Origin: Corynebacterium tuberculostearicum
GTDB lineage: Bacteria; Actinomycetota; Actinomycetes; Mycobacteriales; Mycobacteriaceae
NCBI RefSeq assembly: GCF_030506365.1
Contig: NZ_CP073092.1
Span: 868,001-932,000, forward strand
DNA length: 64,000 bases
Reading direction: 5' to 3'
The translations under genes and the position numbers were made by a program. Below are positions 1 through 7,498 of this stretch, piece by piece. Position 1 is the first letter of the stretch, and each line of letters opens with the position of its first letter. The notes below the pieces were generated by a model that was not told the origin of the DNA, made no database searches, and saw nothing but the letters and a program-made list of their open reading frames with translations.

Positions 1-255
1 ACCGGCGTGCCCACGGCGGTGGAATTCGCCACTCGCGGTGGTCGCGAAGGGATCGTGTCCCTGTGCCGCGAGCATCAAGACCCCTCTCGCGTGCGCGTGA
101 TTCCGCTCTTCGTGACCGAGGGCCTGCTCTTAGACCGGCTGGCGGGCGTTCCCGCAACCGTCGACCGCCCGCTAGGAACCGACCTCGCGGGCCTCGTCGC
201 AGATCGCTTTCACCACGCCCGCCGCACCACACAGGAGGTGTTCGCGCCATGCTAA
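1..255 (+). CDS. cysY: sirohydrochlorin chelatase (CbiX/CysY type), C-terminal part
   Basis: The reading frame is open from the first base and stops at 253-255, so only the last ~84 residues of the protein are present. The visible part fits the CbiX-like chelatase fold: a strand-like stretch VRVIPLFVTEGLLLDR followed by a short helical tail ending in an ADRFHHARR segment. CbiX-family enzymes insert iron (or cobalt) into sirohydrochlorin to make siroheme for sulfite or nitrite reductase. The 3' end overlaps the start of the TauE/SafE permease gene by 7 bp, the cysY-cysZ arrangement of the corynebacterial cysIXHDNYZ cluster. The symbol rests mainly on that context; the family call from a fragment is moderate. 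Confidence 0.7.
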   Translation, partial: TGVPTAVEFATRGGREGIVSLCREHQDPSRVRVIPLFVTEGLLLDRLAGVPATVDRPLGTDLAGLVADRFHHARRTTQEVFAPC

Positions 256-1298
256 CCCTCATCCTCATCGCGCTCGCCGGTGCGGCCGCCAACCTCGTGG
301 ACGGTGGCATCGGCATGGGCTTTGGCGTCACCTCCACCACGATGTTGTTGCTGGCGGGCCTCGGTCCCGCGCAGGCCTCGGCCGTCGTTCATACCGCCGA
401 GCTTGGTACCACGGCCATTTCTGGATTGAGCCACGCGCGCTTTGGCAACGTGGATTGGAAAACCGTGGTCCGTCTCGGCGTGCCGGGCGGGATCGCCGCC
501 TTTTTGGGCGCTACGTTGTTGTCGAATATCTCCACCGCGGCGGCCGCGCCGGTGACCGCACTCATCCTGGTGGGCATCGGCGCCAACCTCATTTGGCGTT
601 TCTCCCAACCACGCCGCCGTGGCTCCGCCTATAAGCGCACTCACTCCACGCCGTTTCTGGCCGGACTGGGCCTTGTGGGCGGATTCGTCGATTCCACCGG
701 TGGCGGCGGTTGGGGCCCGGTGTCGACTTCCACGCTCATGGCCATCGGCCGCGAGCAGCCGCGCCGCATCGTGGGTACGGTCAACGCCGCTGAGTTCCTG
801 GTGACCTTCGGCGCCACCGCAGGCTTTATCGTCGGTCTCTGGCACGATATCGTCGCCAACTTGGCCGCAGTCGTTGCCCTGCTCATCGGTGGCGCTATCA
901 CCGCGCCCATTGCCGCGTGGCTTATCTCTCGCATCAACCCGGTTCTGCTCGGCGGACTGGTGGGCACGGCCATCGTGGGCCTGAATATCAGCAAGGTCAT
1001 CGGCGCTGCCGAGACGTACTTTGGCTGGGCAGTTCCTGCAGCAGTTACTCCGGTTGCCATCGCAGTCGTGGTCGTAGCTGGTGTAGCCGCCACCGTCCGT
1101 GGCGCGCTGCGCACCAGGCGCGCGCGTGCGGCGGAATTGGAAGCCGAAAACGCCGAGGAAGCTGCCCATGCTGATTTCCATGCCCCGGACTATCCGGAGC
1201 GTGTCGCTGCCGCCCACCGCGTCCACGGTTCGCGCAGGTCTGCCGTAACCATCGTGCAGGATAAGGCGCCCGAAAGCCCCGCCGCTGACCGCGCGTAG
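249..1298 (+). CDS. cysZ: TauE/SafE-family sulfate/sulfite permease (CysZ type)
   Basis: A 349-residue polytopic membrane protein. The ATG at 249 follows an AGGAGG ribosome site about 10 bases upstream; longer reading in this frame is only the overlap with the chelatase gene. Two similar halves each begin with a glycine-rich membrane segment (NLVDGGIGMGFGVTSTTM near residue 14 and GGFVDSTGGGGWGPVSTSTL near residue 140), the duplicated signature of TauE/SafE carriers. It ends in a charged cytoplasmic tail of ~60 residues. In corynebacteria the member encoded with the cys genes is assigned to sulfate uptake; it is unrelated to E. coli CysZ despite the shared name. Translational coupling to the upstream chelatase gene is suggested by the 7-bp overlap. 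Confidence 0.85.
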   Translation: MLTLILIALAGAAANLVDGGIGMGFGVTSTTMLLLAGLGPAQASAVVHTAELGTTAISGLSHARFGNVDWKTVVRLGVPGGIAAFLGATLLSNISTAAAAPVTALILVGIGANLIWRFSQPRRRGSAYKRTHSTPFLAGLGLVGGFVDSTGGGGWGPVSTSTLMAIGREQPRRIVGTVNAAEFLVTFGATAGFIVGLWHDIVANLAAVVALLIGGAITAPIAAWLISRINPVLLGGLVGTAIVGLNISKVIGAAETYFGWAVPAAVTPVAIAVVVVAGVAATVRGALRTRRARAAELEAENAEEAAHADFHAPDYPERVAAAHRVHGSRRSAVTIVQDKAPESPAADRA

Positions 1299-1404
1299 CC
1301 CTTCTGCCGCGACCTTTAGCCACGATACGGGCCAAACCCTAACTGCGGTGGGGTAGAGCGCGGCCGCAAGTTGGCCTCGCGGTTCCTGAAGGCCTCGAGG
1401 GGTG

Positions 1405-2142
1405 CTAGAGCCCGGCCACCTCGCCGATGACGTAGACCGCCGGCGCGGAAATCTCATGCTCGGCCATCGTCTGCGCCAAGGTACCCAAGGTGCAGCGATA
1501 GGCGCGCTCGGTAGAAAGCGTGCCCTCTTGGATGATGGCGCAAGGAGTGGAGGGGGAGAGGGAGGCGTCGATAAGCGCAGTGGCAATCGCCGGGGCATTC
1601 TTCACACCCATAATGACTGCGAGCGTGGCGCCGGAGCGGGCGAGCGCTGCCCAGTCGACCAAGGACTTCTCATGGCCGGGCGGCAGGTGGCCGGAAACCA
1701 CCGTGAATCCGTGGACAATGCCGCGCTGGGTTACCGGGATGCCGACGACCGCAGGAACGGAAATGGCTGAGGTCACGCCCGGAATGACCGTGGTGGGAAT
1801 AGACGCTTCCGCCAGCGCTTGCACCTCTTCAAAGCCGCGCCCAAAGACGAAGGGATCGCCCCCCTTAAGGCGGGCCACCTTGCGGCCGGCACGGGCGTGT
1901 TCGATGAGTAGCTCGTTGATCTTTTCCTGCGAGATTGACTTCTTATAGGGGAGCTTAGAGACGTCAATAAGCTCTTTGGAAGAAATATCACACAGCTTAT
2001 CGAGCTGCGCCGTAGGTCCCAGGTGATCGGCAAGAATAACCTCTGCATCCTGCAGGGCGCGCATGCCGCGCACGGTAATAAGGTCCCACGCGCCGGGGCC
2101 GCCGCCAATCAGGGTTACGGGATGAATCTGTGCGGAAGTCAT
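1405..2142 (-). CDS. cobA: uroporphyrinogen-III C-methyltransferase (SUMT)
   Basis: A 245-residue stand-alone SUMT that transfers two methyl groups from S-adenosylmethionine to uroporphyrinogen III, giving precorrin-2, the precursor of siroheme and cobalamin. The family signatures are clear: VTLIGGGPGAWDLITVRG at the N-terminus, the GGDPFVFGRG SAM-pocket motif near residue 95, and the VIPGVTSAISVPA motif near residue 120. There is no fused dehydrogenase/chelatase domain as in enterobacterial CysG, which fits the separate chelatase gene at the window start. It diverges from the TobH-like gene. A TAAGAT hexamer lies 8 nt before the ATG with no Shine-Dalgarno sequence, so the message is probably leaderless. 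Confidence 0.93.
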   Translation of the reverse strand: MTSAQIHPVTLIGGGPGAWDLITVRGMRALQDAEVILADHLGPTAQLDKLCDISSKELIDVSKLPYKKSISQEKINELLIEHARAGRKVARLKGGDPFVFGRGFEEVQALAEASIPTTVIPGVTSAISVPAVVGIPVTQRGIVHGFTVVSGHLPPGHEKSLVDWAALARSGATLAVIMGVKNAPAIATALIDASLSPSTPCAIIQEGTLSTERAYRCTLGTLAQTMAEHEISAPAVYVIGEVAGL

Positions 2143-2150
2143 AGGACTTC

Positions 2151-2156
2151 ATCTTA
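2151..2156 (-). promoter_or_regulatory. predicted -10 element of cobA (leaderless)
   Basis: On the minus strand the hexamer reads TAAGAT and is separated from the cobA ATG by 8 nt. That spacing puts the transcription start on or next to the start codon. No -35 is obvious. Inferred from position and resemblance to TANNNT only. Confidence 0.45.
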
Positions 2157-2169
2157 GTGGGCGCCCGAC

Positions 2170-2175
2170 TATGCT
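2170..2175 (+). promoter_or_regulatory. predicted -10 element of the TobH-like gene (leaderless)
   Basis: TATGCT ends 8 nt before the ATG at 2184 and there is no ribosome-binding site in between, so a leaderless transcript is likely. It faces away from the cobA -10 in the same short divergent gap. Confidence 0.45.
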
Positions 2176-2183
2176 TGGGCCAC

Positions 2184-3206
2184 ATGGATACCGGTAATTA
2201 CGATGCCGAAACCGTGCGCTTTTTTGATGTCGCGCACGAAGGCGCCCAAATCCGCCTTGTGGCCGGAGAAGTGGAGCGCTGGGGCGAGGCGCTCAGCGGG
2301 CTCAATCCCCGCTCGCTTGTCATTATTCCCACCGACGCGATTGCCCGCCAAGCTGCCCACCTAGGCGTTGGCTTAGCCGAGCCGCTGCGGATCCCGATTG
2401 TGGTGACCGAATCGCTCCCGCGCTACGTGGGGGCGCTGGACCTGGTCGTGGTCGTCGGCGAGCCTGGCGAATGCGACTGGGCGTCGCGCGCCCTCATTAC
2501 TGCCAGCCAGCGCGGTGCGACCACGGTTCTCATCGGTCCGGCCAAGGGCCCGCTGGTGGAGGACTGCCCGGAGGATACGCTCGTCGCACCTTGCCTGCCT
2601 ACGGCCGAGGGGAGCTCGCCCGCGCGCAGCATTGCCGCCCTGCATGCGCTGTGCTGCCTGCTCTATCAGGGGCCGACCGCGGTGAAGGAGACCCTCGAGG
2701 ACCTCGCTGCGGCTGTGGACCGCGAGCTTGCACAGCTTTCTCCCGAGCGCGATGCCACTACCAATCCGGGCCGCCAATTGCGCGAGTTTATTGACGGCGC
2801 CCGCGTCATCCATTCCTGCGTGTTCGACCCGTATTCCTATTCCGAGCGTCGCGAGCACGTGCAGCTCGACGCCCTCGTGGCCCGCATGGCCGCGACCATC
2901 TGGGCCGTACACGGCCTGCCGAGCGCATATGTGGACCCAGCCGAATTGCGCCGCGCGCTCGACCGCGACTCCGATAGTTCCCCGGCCACTGATCTCTTCT
3001 ATGACCCCTTCATTGATGGCGATGGTGCTGAGGGCGCTTTGGTACCCTTGAAGGTGATTTTCTGGGGGCAGGAAGAGGCGAACCTGCCCAACTCGCTTGC
3101 AGTCCGCAGCATCGACCCGGAACCGGGCCTGGGGCATCTTGCCCGCTCACTGCAGCTTATTACGCGGAGTTTTGCCGCGACCGCCTACGAGATTTCTAAA
3201 GGATAG
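2184..3206 (+). CDS. TobH-like protein, SIS-type phosphosugar isomerase family
   Basis: A 340-residue protein placed directly before manA, 6 bp apart, as in mycobacteria and other corynebacteria where the position is held by the TobH family. The sequence is consistent with an SIS/phosphoglucose-phosphomannose isomerase-like fold: a first domain with LVVVVGEPGECDWASRAL near residue 85 and a second half ending in HLARSLQLITRSFAATAYEIS. A catalytic activity cannot be read from it; a role in mannose/glucose phosphate metabolism is an inference from the neighbour. The ATG at 2184 is chosen over an in-frame GTG at 2157 because a -10-like hexamer sits 8 nt upstream of the ATG and would lie inside the longer version. 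Confidence 0.75.
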   Translation: MDTGNYDAETVRFFDVAHEGAQIRLVAGEVERWGEALSGLNPRSLVIIPTDAIARQAAHLGVGLAEPLRIPIVVTESLPRYVGALDLVVVVGEPGECDWASRALITASQRGATTVLIGPAKGPLVEDCPEDTLVAPCLPTAEGSSPARSIAALHALCCLLYQGPTAVKETLEDLAAAVDRELAQLSPERDATTNPGRQLREFIDGARVIHSCVFDPYSYSERREHVQLDALVARMAATIWAVHGLPSAYVDPAELRRALDRDSDSSPATDLFYDPFIDGDGAEGALVPLKVIFWGQEEANLPNSLAVRSIDPEPGLGHLARSLQLITRSFAATAYEISKG

Positions 3207-3212
3207 AAACAC

Positions 3213-4442
3213 ATGCAGCTGTTGCACAGCGCCACTCGCAATTATTCCTGGGGCTCGCGTACCCTTATCCCGCACCTGCAGGGCCAGCCCGATTCCGACA
3301 AGCCCGTCGCAGAGCTGTGGTTCGGTGCCCACCCCGGCGACCCTTCCACGGTGGATGGCCGCCTGCTCAACGAGGTCATTGCAGAGGATCCGGCAGGGCA
3401 GCTAGGCAGCCGCGTATCTGCCGAGTACGGCGAGCGCCTGCCCTTCCTGCTCAAGGTGCTTGCGGCCGAGGAACCGCTGTCCTTGCAGGCCCATCCGTCA
3501 AAGGCGCAGGCGGAAGAGGGCTTTGCCCGCGAAAACTCCGCCGGCATCGAGCTCACCGCGTCCAATCGCAATTACAAGGACGATAACCACAAGCCCGAGC
3601 TCATCGTCGCGCTCACGGATTTCTATGCCATGGCCGGCTTCCGCCCCTTGGCGCGCACCCGCGAGCTTTTTGCCGCCCTTGAGTGCCCTGAGCTGGACCA
3701 CTACGTTGCCATGCTTGACGACGACCCCTCGGCAACCACCGAGTCCGCCAACCTGCGCGTCCTTTTCACCACGTGGATTACCATTCCGTCTGCCAAGCGC
3801 AAGGAGCTCATTTCCGCCATTGTGGCCGCCGGCGAGCGCCTGATCGCCGCCGACCCAGCCGATTGGAAGTCCCGCGTCATGTCTACGGTGCTGGATCTCA
3901 ACCAACGCTACCCAGGCGATATTGGTGTGCTGGGCGCATTGCTGCTCAACCACATCGAGCTCTCGCCCGGCGAGGCCGTCTACCTAGATGCCGGCCAGCT
4001 TCACGCCTATGTCTCCGGCCTCGGCGTGGAGATCATGGCGAACTCCGATAACGTGTTGCGCGGTGGCCTGACTCCTAAGTTCGTGGACGTTCCAGAGCTG
4101 GTCAAGGTCTTGACTTACGCCGCTGCCGACGAGCCGCGAGTGCAACAACAAGATAAGTCCGCCCAAGACAACGTGCACGATGCCGCCGCATGGTCCTACC
4201 CGGTACCCATCGAGGAATTCCTGCTTGACCGCGTGGAGCTCACCGGTTCGTCTTCTGTGGATCTCGATTACGATGGCCCGACCATCGCCCTGTGCACCGC
4301 AGGTTCCGTAACCTTCACCGATGCTGCGGGCAAGACCCTCACCGCGACCCCAGGCCAGGCCGTCTGGCTACCAGCCTCCGAGGGCCTCGTTACCGCTACA
4401 GCGGCATCCGACGCCGCCGACCTCTTCGTCGCCCGCGCCTAG
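3213..4442 (+). CDS. manA: mannose-6-phosphate isomerase, class I
   Basis: A 409-residue cupin-fold, zinc-dependent isomerase interconverting fructose-6-phosphate and mannose-6-phosphate, feeding GDP-mannose for phosphatidylinositol mannosides, lipoarabinomannan and protein mannosylation. Type I PMI motifs are present: ELWFGAHPGDPS (residues ~32-43), PFLLKVLAAEEPLSLQAHPSKAQAEEG split across residues ~78-105 with the metal-ligand Gln and His, a KPELIVAL motif near residue 128, and the LDAGQLHAYVSGLGVEIMAN active-site block around residue 258. It lies 6 bp after the TobH-like gene, so the two are probably co-transcribed. A strong hairpin follows at 4460-4504. Confidence 0.95.
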   Translation: MQLLHSATRNYSWGSRTLIPHLQGQPDSDKPVAELWFGAHPGDPSTVDGRLLNEVIAEDPAGQLGSRVSAEYGERLPFLLKVLAAEEPLSLQAHPSKAQAEEGFARENSAGIELTASNRNYKDDNHKPELIVALTDFYAMAGFRPLARTRELFAALECPELDHYVAMLDDDPSATTESANLRVLFTTWITIPSAKRKELISAIVAAGERLIAADPADWKSRVMSTVLDLNQRYPGDIGVLGALLLNHIELSPGEAVYLDAGQLHAYVSGLGVEIMANSDNVLRGGLTPKFVDVPELVKVLTYAAADEPRVQQQDKSAQDNVHDAAAWSYPVPIEEFLLDRVELTGSSSVDLDYDGPTIALCTAGSVTFTDAAGKTLTATPGQAVWLPASEGLVTATAASDAADLFVARA

Positions 4443-4459
4443 TCCGCGTTAAGCCACAC

Positions 4460-4504
4460 AAGCACGCTTCGCCGCCGTCCTCCGGTTTCAGGCGAAGCGT
4501 GCTT
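4460..4504 (+). terminator. hairpin terminator after manA
   Basis: A perfect 14-bp inverted repeat (4460-4473 with 4491-4504, arms AAGCACGCTTCGCC and its complement) with a 17-nt loop, followed by a short T run. It is also one member of the AAGCACG hairpin group noted in the findings. Confidence 0.75.
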
Positions 4505-4597
4505 TTTGGGCTTCATTATGGCCGCGTTTCGGCCGTTTCCTTCCAGTTTCAGGCGAATATTGTGGCTGCTTCGTAACTACCGCATTCCTGCGCATGC

Positions 4598-4654
4598 AAA
4601 ACAAGCACGTTTCCCCGATTTCTGCCTTCAGGATCGAGGTAACGTGCTTGTTTT
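4598..4654. terminator. bidirectional hairpin terminator between manA and the 4685-5491 gene
   Basis: A 14-bp perfect inverted repeat (4598-4611 with 4641-4654) whose arms are flanked by A and T runs, so it can end transcripts from both strands. It lies only 30 bp beyond the stop codon of the minus-strand gene and is probably its terminator. The 4505-4597 stretch between the two hairpins holds a partial direct repeat of the first one (4481-4496 and 4542-4557) and no gene. Confidence 0.7.
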
Positions 4655-4684
4655 TGTTCGTCTACGCCGAGAGCTGGCTCCGAA

Positions 4685-5491
4685 TTAGCGCGTAGGCGCC
4701 GCTGCGCTCGGAGCCTGCTGGGCCTTGACCGGTGCCTGCTTGGTTGGCACCAGGTCGGTAGGCTCCTGGTTCTGATCGGCGGAGGGTCGCTCTGCAGCGG
4801 CATGGCCAGTGAGCTGTTCTTGTTCCGCCTTTTCGGCTTCGGGCCGCTCCGTGCCGGCTGGTTCATGGGCCGGCACGTCTGTAATCTTGCCCGCATCATC
4901 ATGCACGGAAGGTTCCTCAGCCGAAGGCTGCTGGGTCGACGGGGCAGTGGTGGCCTGCGGGGTGTTGCCGCCATTGCCACGGTTGCCGCCCTGGTTGTTC
5001 TGCGGGGCGCCAGTAGACTGCGAGCCGTTCTGGTTGCTCGGGTAATCAGGCGTTAGACGCTGATTGCCCTGGCCGGTGCCCTGACCACCCTGGGTAGTGC
5101 TATTGCCCTGCGAAGCAGTTCCTCGAGGGGAAATATTCTCCGGGCGGTATACCTTGGTGGGCTGGGTTGCCGCCTGTGGGCGCACTACCGCATTAGGGGC
5201 GAGAAACGGATCGTTGTTGTGCGGCTGCTGGTGCTTGGCATCACCGGACGAGGCAGTTGATGTCGTGGTGCGCGAGGAGTGCTTCTTCGAGGGGGAGCGG
5301 TCCGTGGAAGAAGTGGTGGTCTCCTCGGCTGCGGTGTGGGTCGGGGAGACGGAGGTGGTCGCGGACTGATCCGCGGCATTGGAATAGTTGGCGCTTGGCG
5401 AGCTCATGCGCCAGACGGCGACTCCGACGACGACCGCGGCGATCAGTCCGGCCACAATGAACACGTAGACGCGGCGCGAATCTGGCTTCAT
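4685..5491 (-). CDS. membrane-anchored Thr/Ser/Pro/Gln-rich extracellular protein
   Basis: A 268-residue protein of unknown function. After a basic start (MKPDSRRVYVF) there is one hydrophobic segment (VAGLIAAVVVGVAVW, residues ~13-28) with no clear signal-peptidase site, so it is predicted to stay anchored with its bulk outside. The remaining ~240 residues are low-complexity, rich in Ser, Thr, Pro, Gln, Asn and Glu, ending in a Pro/Ala-rich stretch; this composition suggests an extended, possibly O-mannosylated, wall-spanning stalk. An AAAGGA ribosome site precedes the ATG. A tandem GGTAAC repeat lies ~65 bp upstream and may be an MtrA operator. No enzymatic motif is visible. Confidence 0.7.
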   Translation of the reverse strand: MKPDSRRVYVFIVAGLIAAVVVGVAVWRMSSPSANYSNAADQSATTSVSPTHTAAEETTTSSTDRSPSKKHSSRTTTSTASSGDAKHQQPHNNDPFLAPNAVVRPQAATQPTKVYRPENISPRGTASQGNSTTQGGQGTGQGNQRLTPDYPSNQNGSQSTGAPQNNQGGNRGNGGNTPQATTAPSTQQPSAEEPSVHDDAGKITDVPAHEPAGTERPEAEKAEQEQLTGHAAAERPSADQNQEPTDLVPTKQAPVKAQQAPSAAAPTR

Positions 5492-5554
5492 CGTGGCTGT
5501 CCTTTCTATGAGGCGGGCCGTTACAGCCCAAGGGGGAGGGCGATACGGCGACCC

Positions 5555-5573
5555 GGTAACAAGTTGGTAACGA
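5555..5573 (-). promoter_or_regulatory. candidate MtrA-type direct-repeat operator
   Basis: Two 8-bp direct repeats, GGTAACAA and GGTAACGA, are separated by 3 bp (11-bp period). Response regulators of the OmpR family bind such tandem sites, and corynebacterial MtrA has been reported to use loosely conserved direct repeats. The site lies ~65 bp upstream of the membrane-anchored protein gene and 1.2 kb from mtrA itself. Assignment to MtrA is inference. Confidence 0.4.
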
Positions 5574-5738
5574 GACTATCATGTTTGGGGAACATTGCGA
5601 CGGCGTCGCGTTTCTATGATAAGTAAACAAAAAGGCAGTTCACGGGCGTAGAAGGCCATGCAAACCTTTTCATTGCTTGCTTTCTTTCACTAGGAAAGCG
5701 TGTATAAATGGCGCTGAAAGCACCGAAGGAGTCAAAAA

Positions 5739-6092
5739 GTGAGTACTTGGGACGAAAATATTTTCAGCACGGACCTCAACGTCGATTTCTTGGACGAGAT
5801 GGCAAACCTCGATGAAGAAGGGGTAATTCGCGCCGTCGAGGATGCCTGCGAGGTCGCACACAGCAAGCCAAAACTCAGCGAAGAAGAGGAGCAGAACGCT
5901 CAAGCGGCGGCCACCATTGCTGCCATTTGGGCTGGTGCGCCCTTTAGTGCGGGCGAAGTTGTCGAAGACTACCCCTATATTAGGGAGCTGGTGGGCTCTG
6001 GCAGCGAGACCTTGACGGAAAATGCCCTCGAGGTGCTCGAAAACGTCGAGGAAGAATATGACCTCGAACCATTCATTGAGGCCCTGTCCTAA
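5739..6092 (+). CDS. DUF4259 domain protein
   Basis: A 117-residue acidic soluble protein starting at GTG 5739 behind an AAGGAG site. The N-terminal pattern STWDENIFSTDLNVDFLDEM matches the DUF4259 family (typically GTWG-x-G-x-F-x-ND-x-A-x-DFL). The rest is helical with an AAATIAAIWAG segment. The family has no assigned function. It stands alone ahead of tmk with an 81-bp gap, and its own upstream region (5492-5738) contains the divergent promoter zone shared with the minus-strand membrane protein; a TATAAA-like hexamer at ~5703 could serve it. Confidence 0.75.
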   Translation: MSTWDENIFSTDLNVDFLDEMANLDEEGVIRAVEDACEVAHSKPKLSEEEEQNAQAAATIAAIWAGAPFSAGEVVEDYPYIRELVGSGSETLTENALEVLENVEEEYDLEPFIEALS

Positions 6093-6173
6093 ATCGCACC
6101 CACTGCTTGCGGCAGCGGCCGCGAGACAGTGGCCCCGCGGGTGAAATAACAGAAGGGAAGATAGCCCACACCT

Positions 6174-6788
6174 ATGCTGATCAGCATTGAAGGCATCGAC
6201 GGTGCCGGTAAAAATACGTTGGTCTCCGCACTCAAGGAGTCGTTGGACCGGCCCGTGGAGGTTATTGCCTTTCCGCGCTATGCAGATTCGATTCACGCGC
6301 AGCTAGCGCAGAAGGCGCTCTACGGAAAGATGGGTGACCTCACGGATTCGGCGTATGCCATGGCAACGCTATTCGCGTTGGATCGCTATGGCGTCAAGGA
6401 CCAGCTGCAGCGCGCCAAGGAGTCCGACACTGTGGTGCTACTGGATCGATACGTGGCTTCCAATGCGGCGTATTCGGCGGCGCGGCTCGAAGACGATGCG
6501 GTGATGGAGTGGGTGCACGATCTGGAATTTGGCACCCTCGGCCTGCCGCAGGCAGACCTGCAGGTGTATTTGGATACGGCGGTAGAGGTGGCGTCGGAAA
6601 GAGCGCAGGCACGAGCCCAAGCAGACGCCAGCCGGGAACGCGACCGCTACGAACGCGATGGCGGGTTGCAGGAGCGCACCGCCGCGGCCTACCGGCGCCT
6701 AGCAGATGCAGGCTGGGGTGGACGCTGGATCGCTACCGCCGATGCGGATACTATTATTTCAGCGATAAAAGACCTTGTAGGAGAATAA
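6174..6788 (+). CDS. tmk: thymidylate kinase
   Basis: A 204-residue dTMP kinase that phosphorylates dTMP to dTDP. The P-loop reads IEGIDGAGKNTLV at residues 4-16, with Asn in place of the more usual Ser after the Lys. VVLLDRYVASNAAYSAARL near residue 88 is the DR(Y/H) substrate-binding motif, and RERDRYERDGGLQERTAAAY around residue 150 is the LID region with the DRYE motif. The gene sits 3 bp before mtrA, the conserved tmk-mtrA-mtrB-lpqB order of corynebacteria and mycobacteria, so it is likely part of the same transcript. Confidence 0.95.
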   Translation: MLISIEGIDGAGKNTLVSALKESLDRPVEVIAFPRYADSIHAQLAQKALYGKMGDLTDSAYAMATLFALDRYGVKDQLQRAKESDTVVLLDRYVASNAAYSAARLEDDAVMEWVHDLEFGTLGLPQADLQVYLDTAVEVASERAQARAQADASRERDRYERDGGLQERTAAAYRRLADAGWGGRWIATADADTIISAIKDLVGE

Positions 6789-6791
6789 AAC

Positions 6792-7484
6792 GTGGCGCCC
6801 AAGATTTTGGTTGTCGATGACGATCCGGCTATCTCAGAGATGCTGACCATTGTGCTCGAGTCCGAGGGACTCAAGCCCATTCCGGTCATGGACGGCAATG
6901 ACGCCGTGCCTGCCTTTGAGCAGCACGAGCCGGACCTCATCCTGCTGGACCTCATGCTCCCGGGCATGAACGGCGTAGATATTTGTCGTGCCATCCGCCG
7001 TGAATCCTCCGTGCCCATCGTTATGCTGACCGCCAAGACCGATACGGTTGATGTGGTGCTCGGCCTTGAATCCGGCGCGGATGATTACATCACTAAGCCA
7101 TTCAAGCCCAAGGAGCTCATCGCCCGTATTCGTGCGCGCCTGCGCCGCACCGATTCTGCGGAATCGGAAATCCTGGAGGTTGCGGACCTTGTCATTGACG
7201 TGCCGGAGCATACCGTGCGCCGCACCGATGGCACCGAGCTGAACCTGACTCCGCTGGAGTTTGACCTGCTGCTGGAGATGGCGCGCCGCCCAGGACAGGT
7301 GCATACGCGTGAATCGCTGCTGGAATCCGTGTGGGGCTATCGCAATGCCTCTGATACCCGCCTGGTAAACGTGCACGTCCAGCGCCTGCGCGCCAAGATC
7401 GAGCACGATCCGGAAGACCCGCAGATCGTGCTGACGGTGCGCGGCGTGGGGTATAAGACCGGCAAGGCAGGCGCCAGGGAGTAA
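6792..7484 (+). CDS. mtrA: response regulator MtrA
   Basis: A 230-residue OmpR/PhoB-type regulator, start GTG 6792 with a GTAGGAG ribosome site. Receiver domain (1-~115): acidic pair D9-D11, phospho-acceptor D53 in LLDLMLPGMNG, T80 and K102 in the DDYITKPF motif. The C-terminal winged helix (~130-228) contains TPLEFDLLLEMARRPGQV and ends in VRGVGYKTG. MtrA is the partner of histidine kinase MtrB and controls cell-wall hydrolases, division and osmoprotection genes in actinobacteria. A 3-bp gap from tmk and tight linkage to mtrB and lpqB indicate one operon. Confidence 0.97.
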   Translation: MAPKILVVDDDPAISEMLTIVLESEGLKPIPVMDGNDAVPAFEQHEPDLILLDLMLPGMNGVDICRAIRRESSVPIVMLTAKTDTVDVVLGLESGADDYITKPFKPKELIARIRARLRRTDSAESEILEVADLVIDVPEHTVRRTDGTELNLTPLEFDLLLEMARRPGQVHTRESLLESVWGYRNASDTRLVNVHVQRLRAKIEHDPEDPQIVLTVRGVGYKTGKAGARE

Positions 7485-7498
7485 GGATCATCGGCATC

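Noticed and set aside
252..1598. Long minus-strand frame of ~448 codons opposite cysZ and the end of cobA
   Set aside because: Composition is Arg/Gly/His-rich with no domain pattern; it is the antisense shadow of a GC-rich membrane-protein gene.
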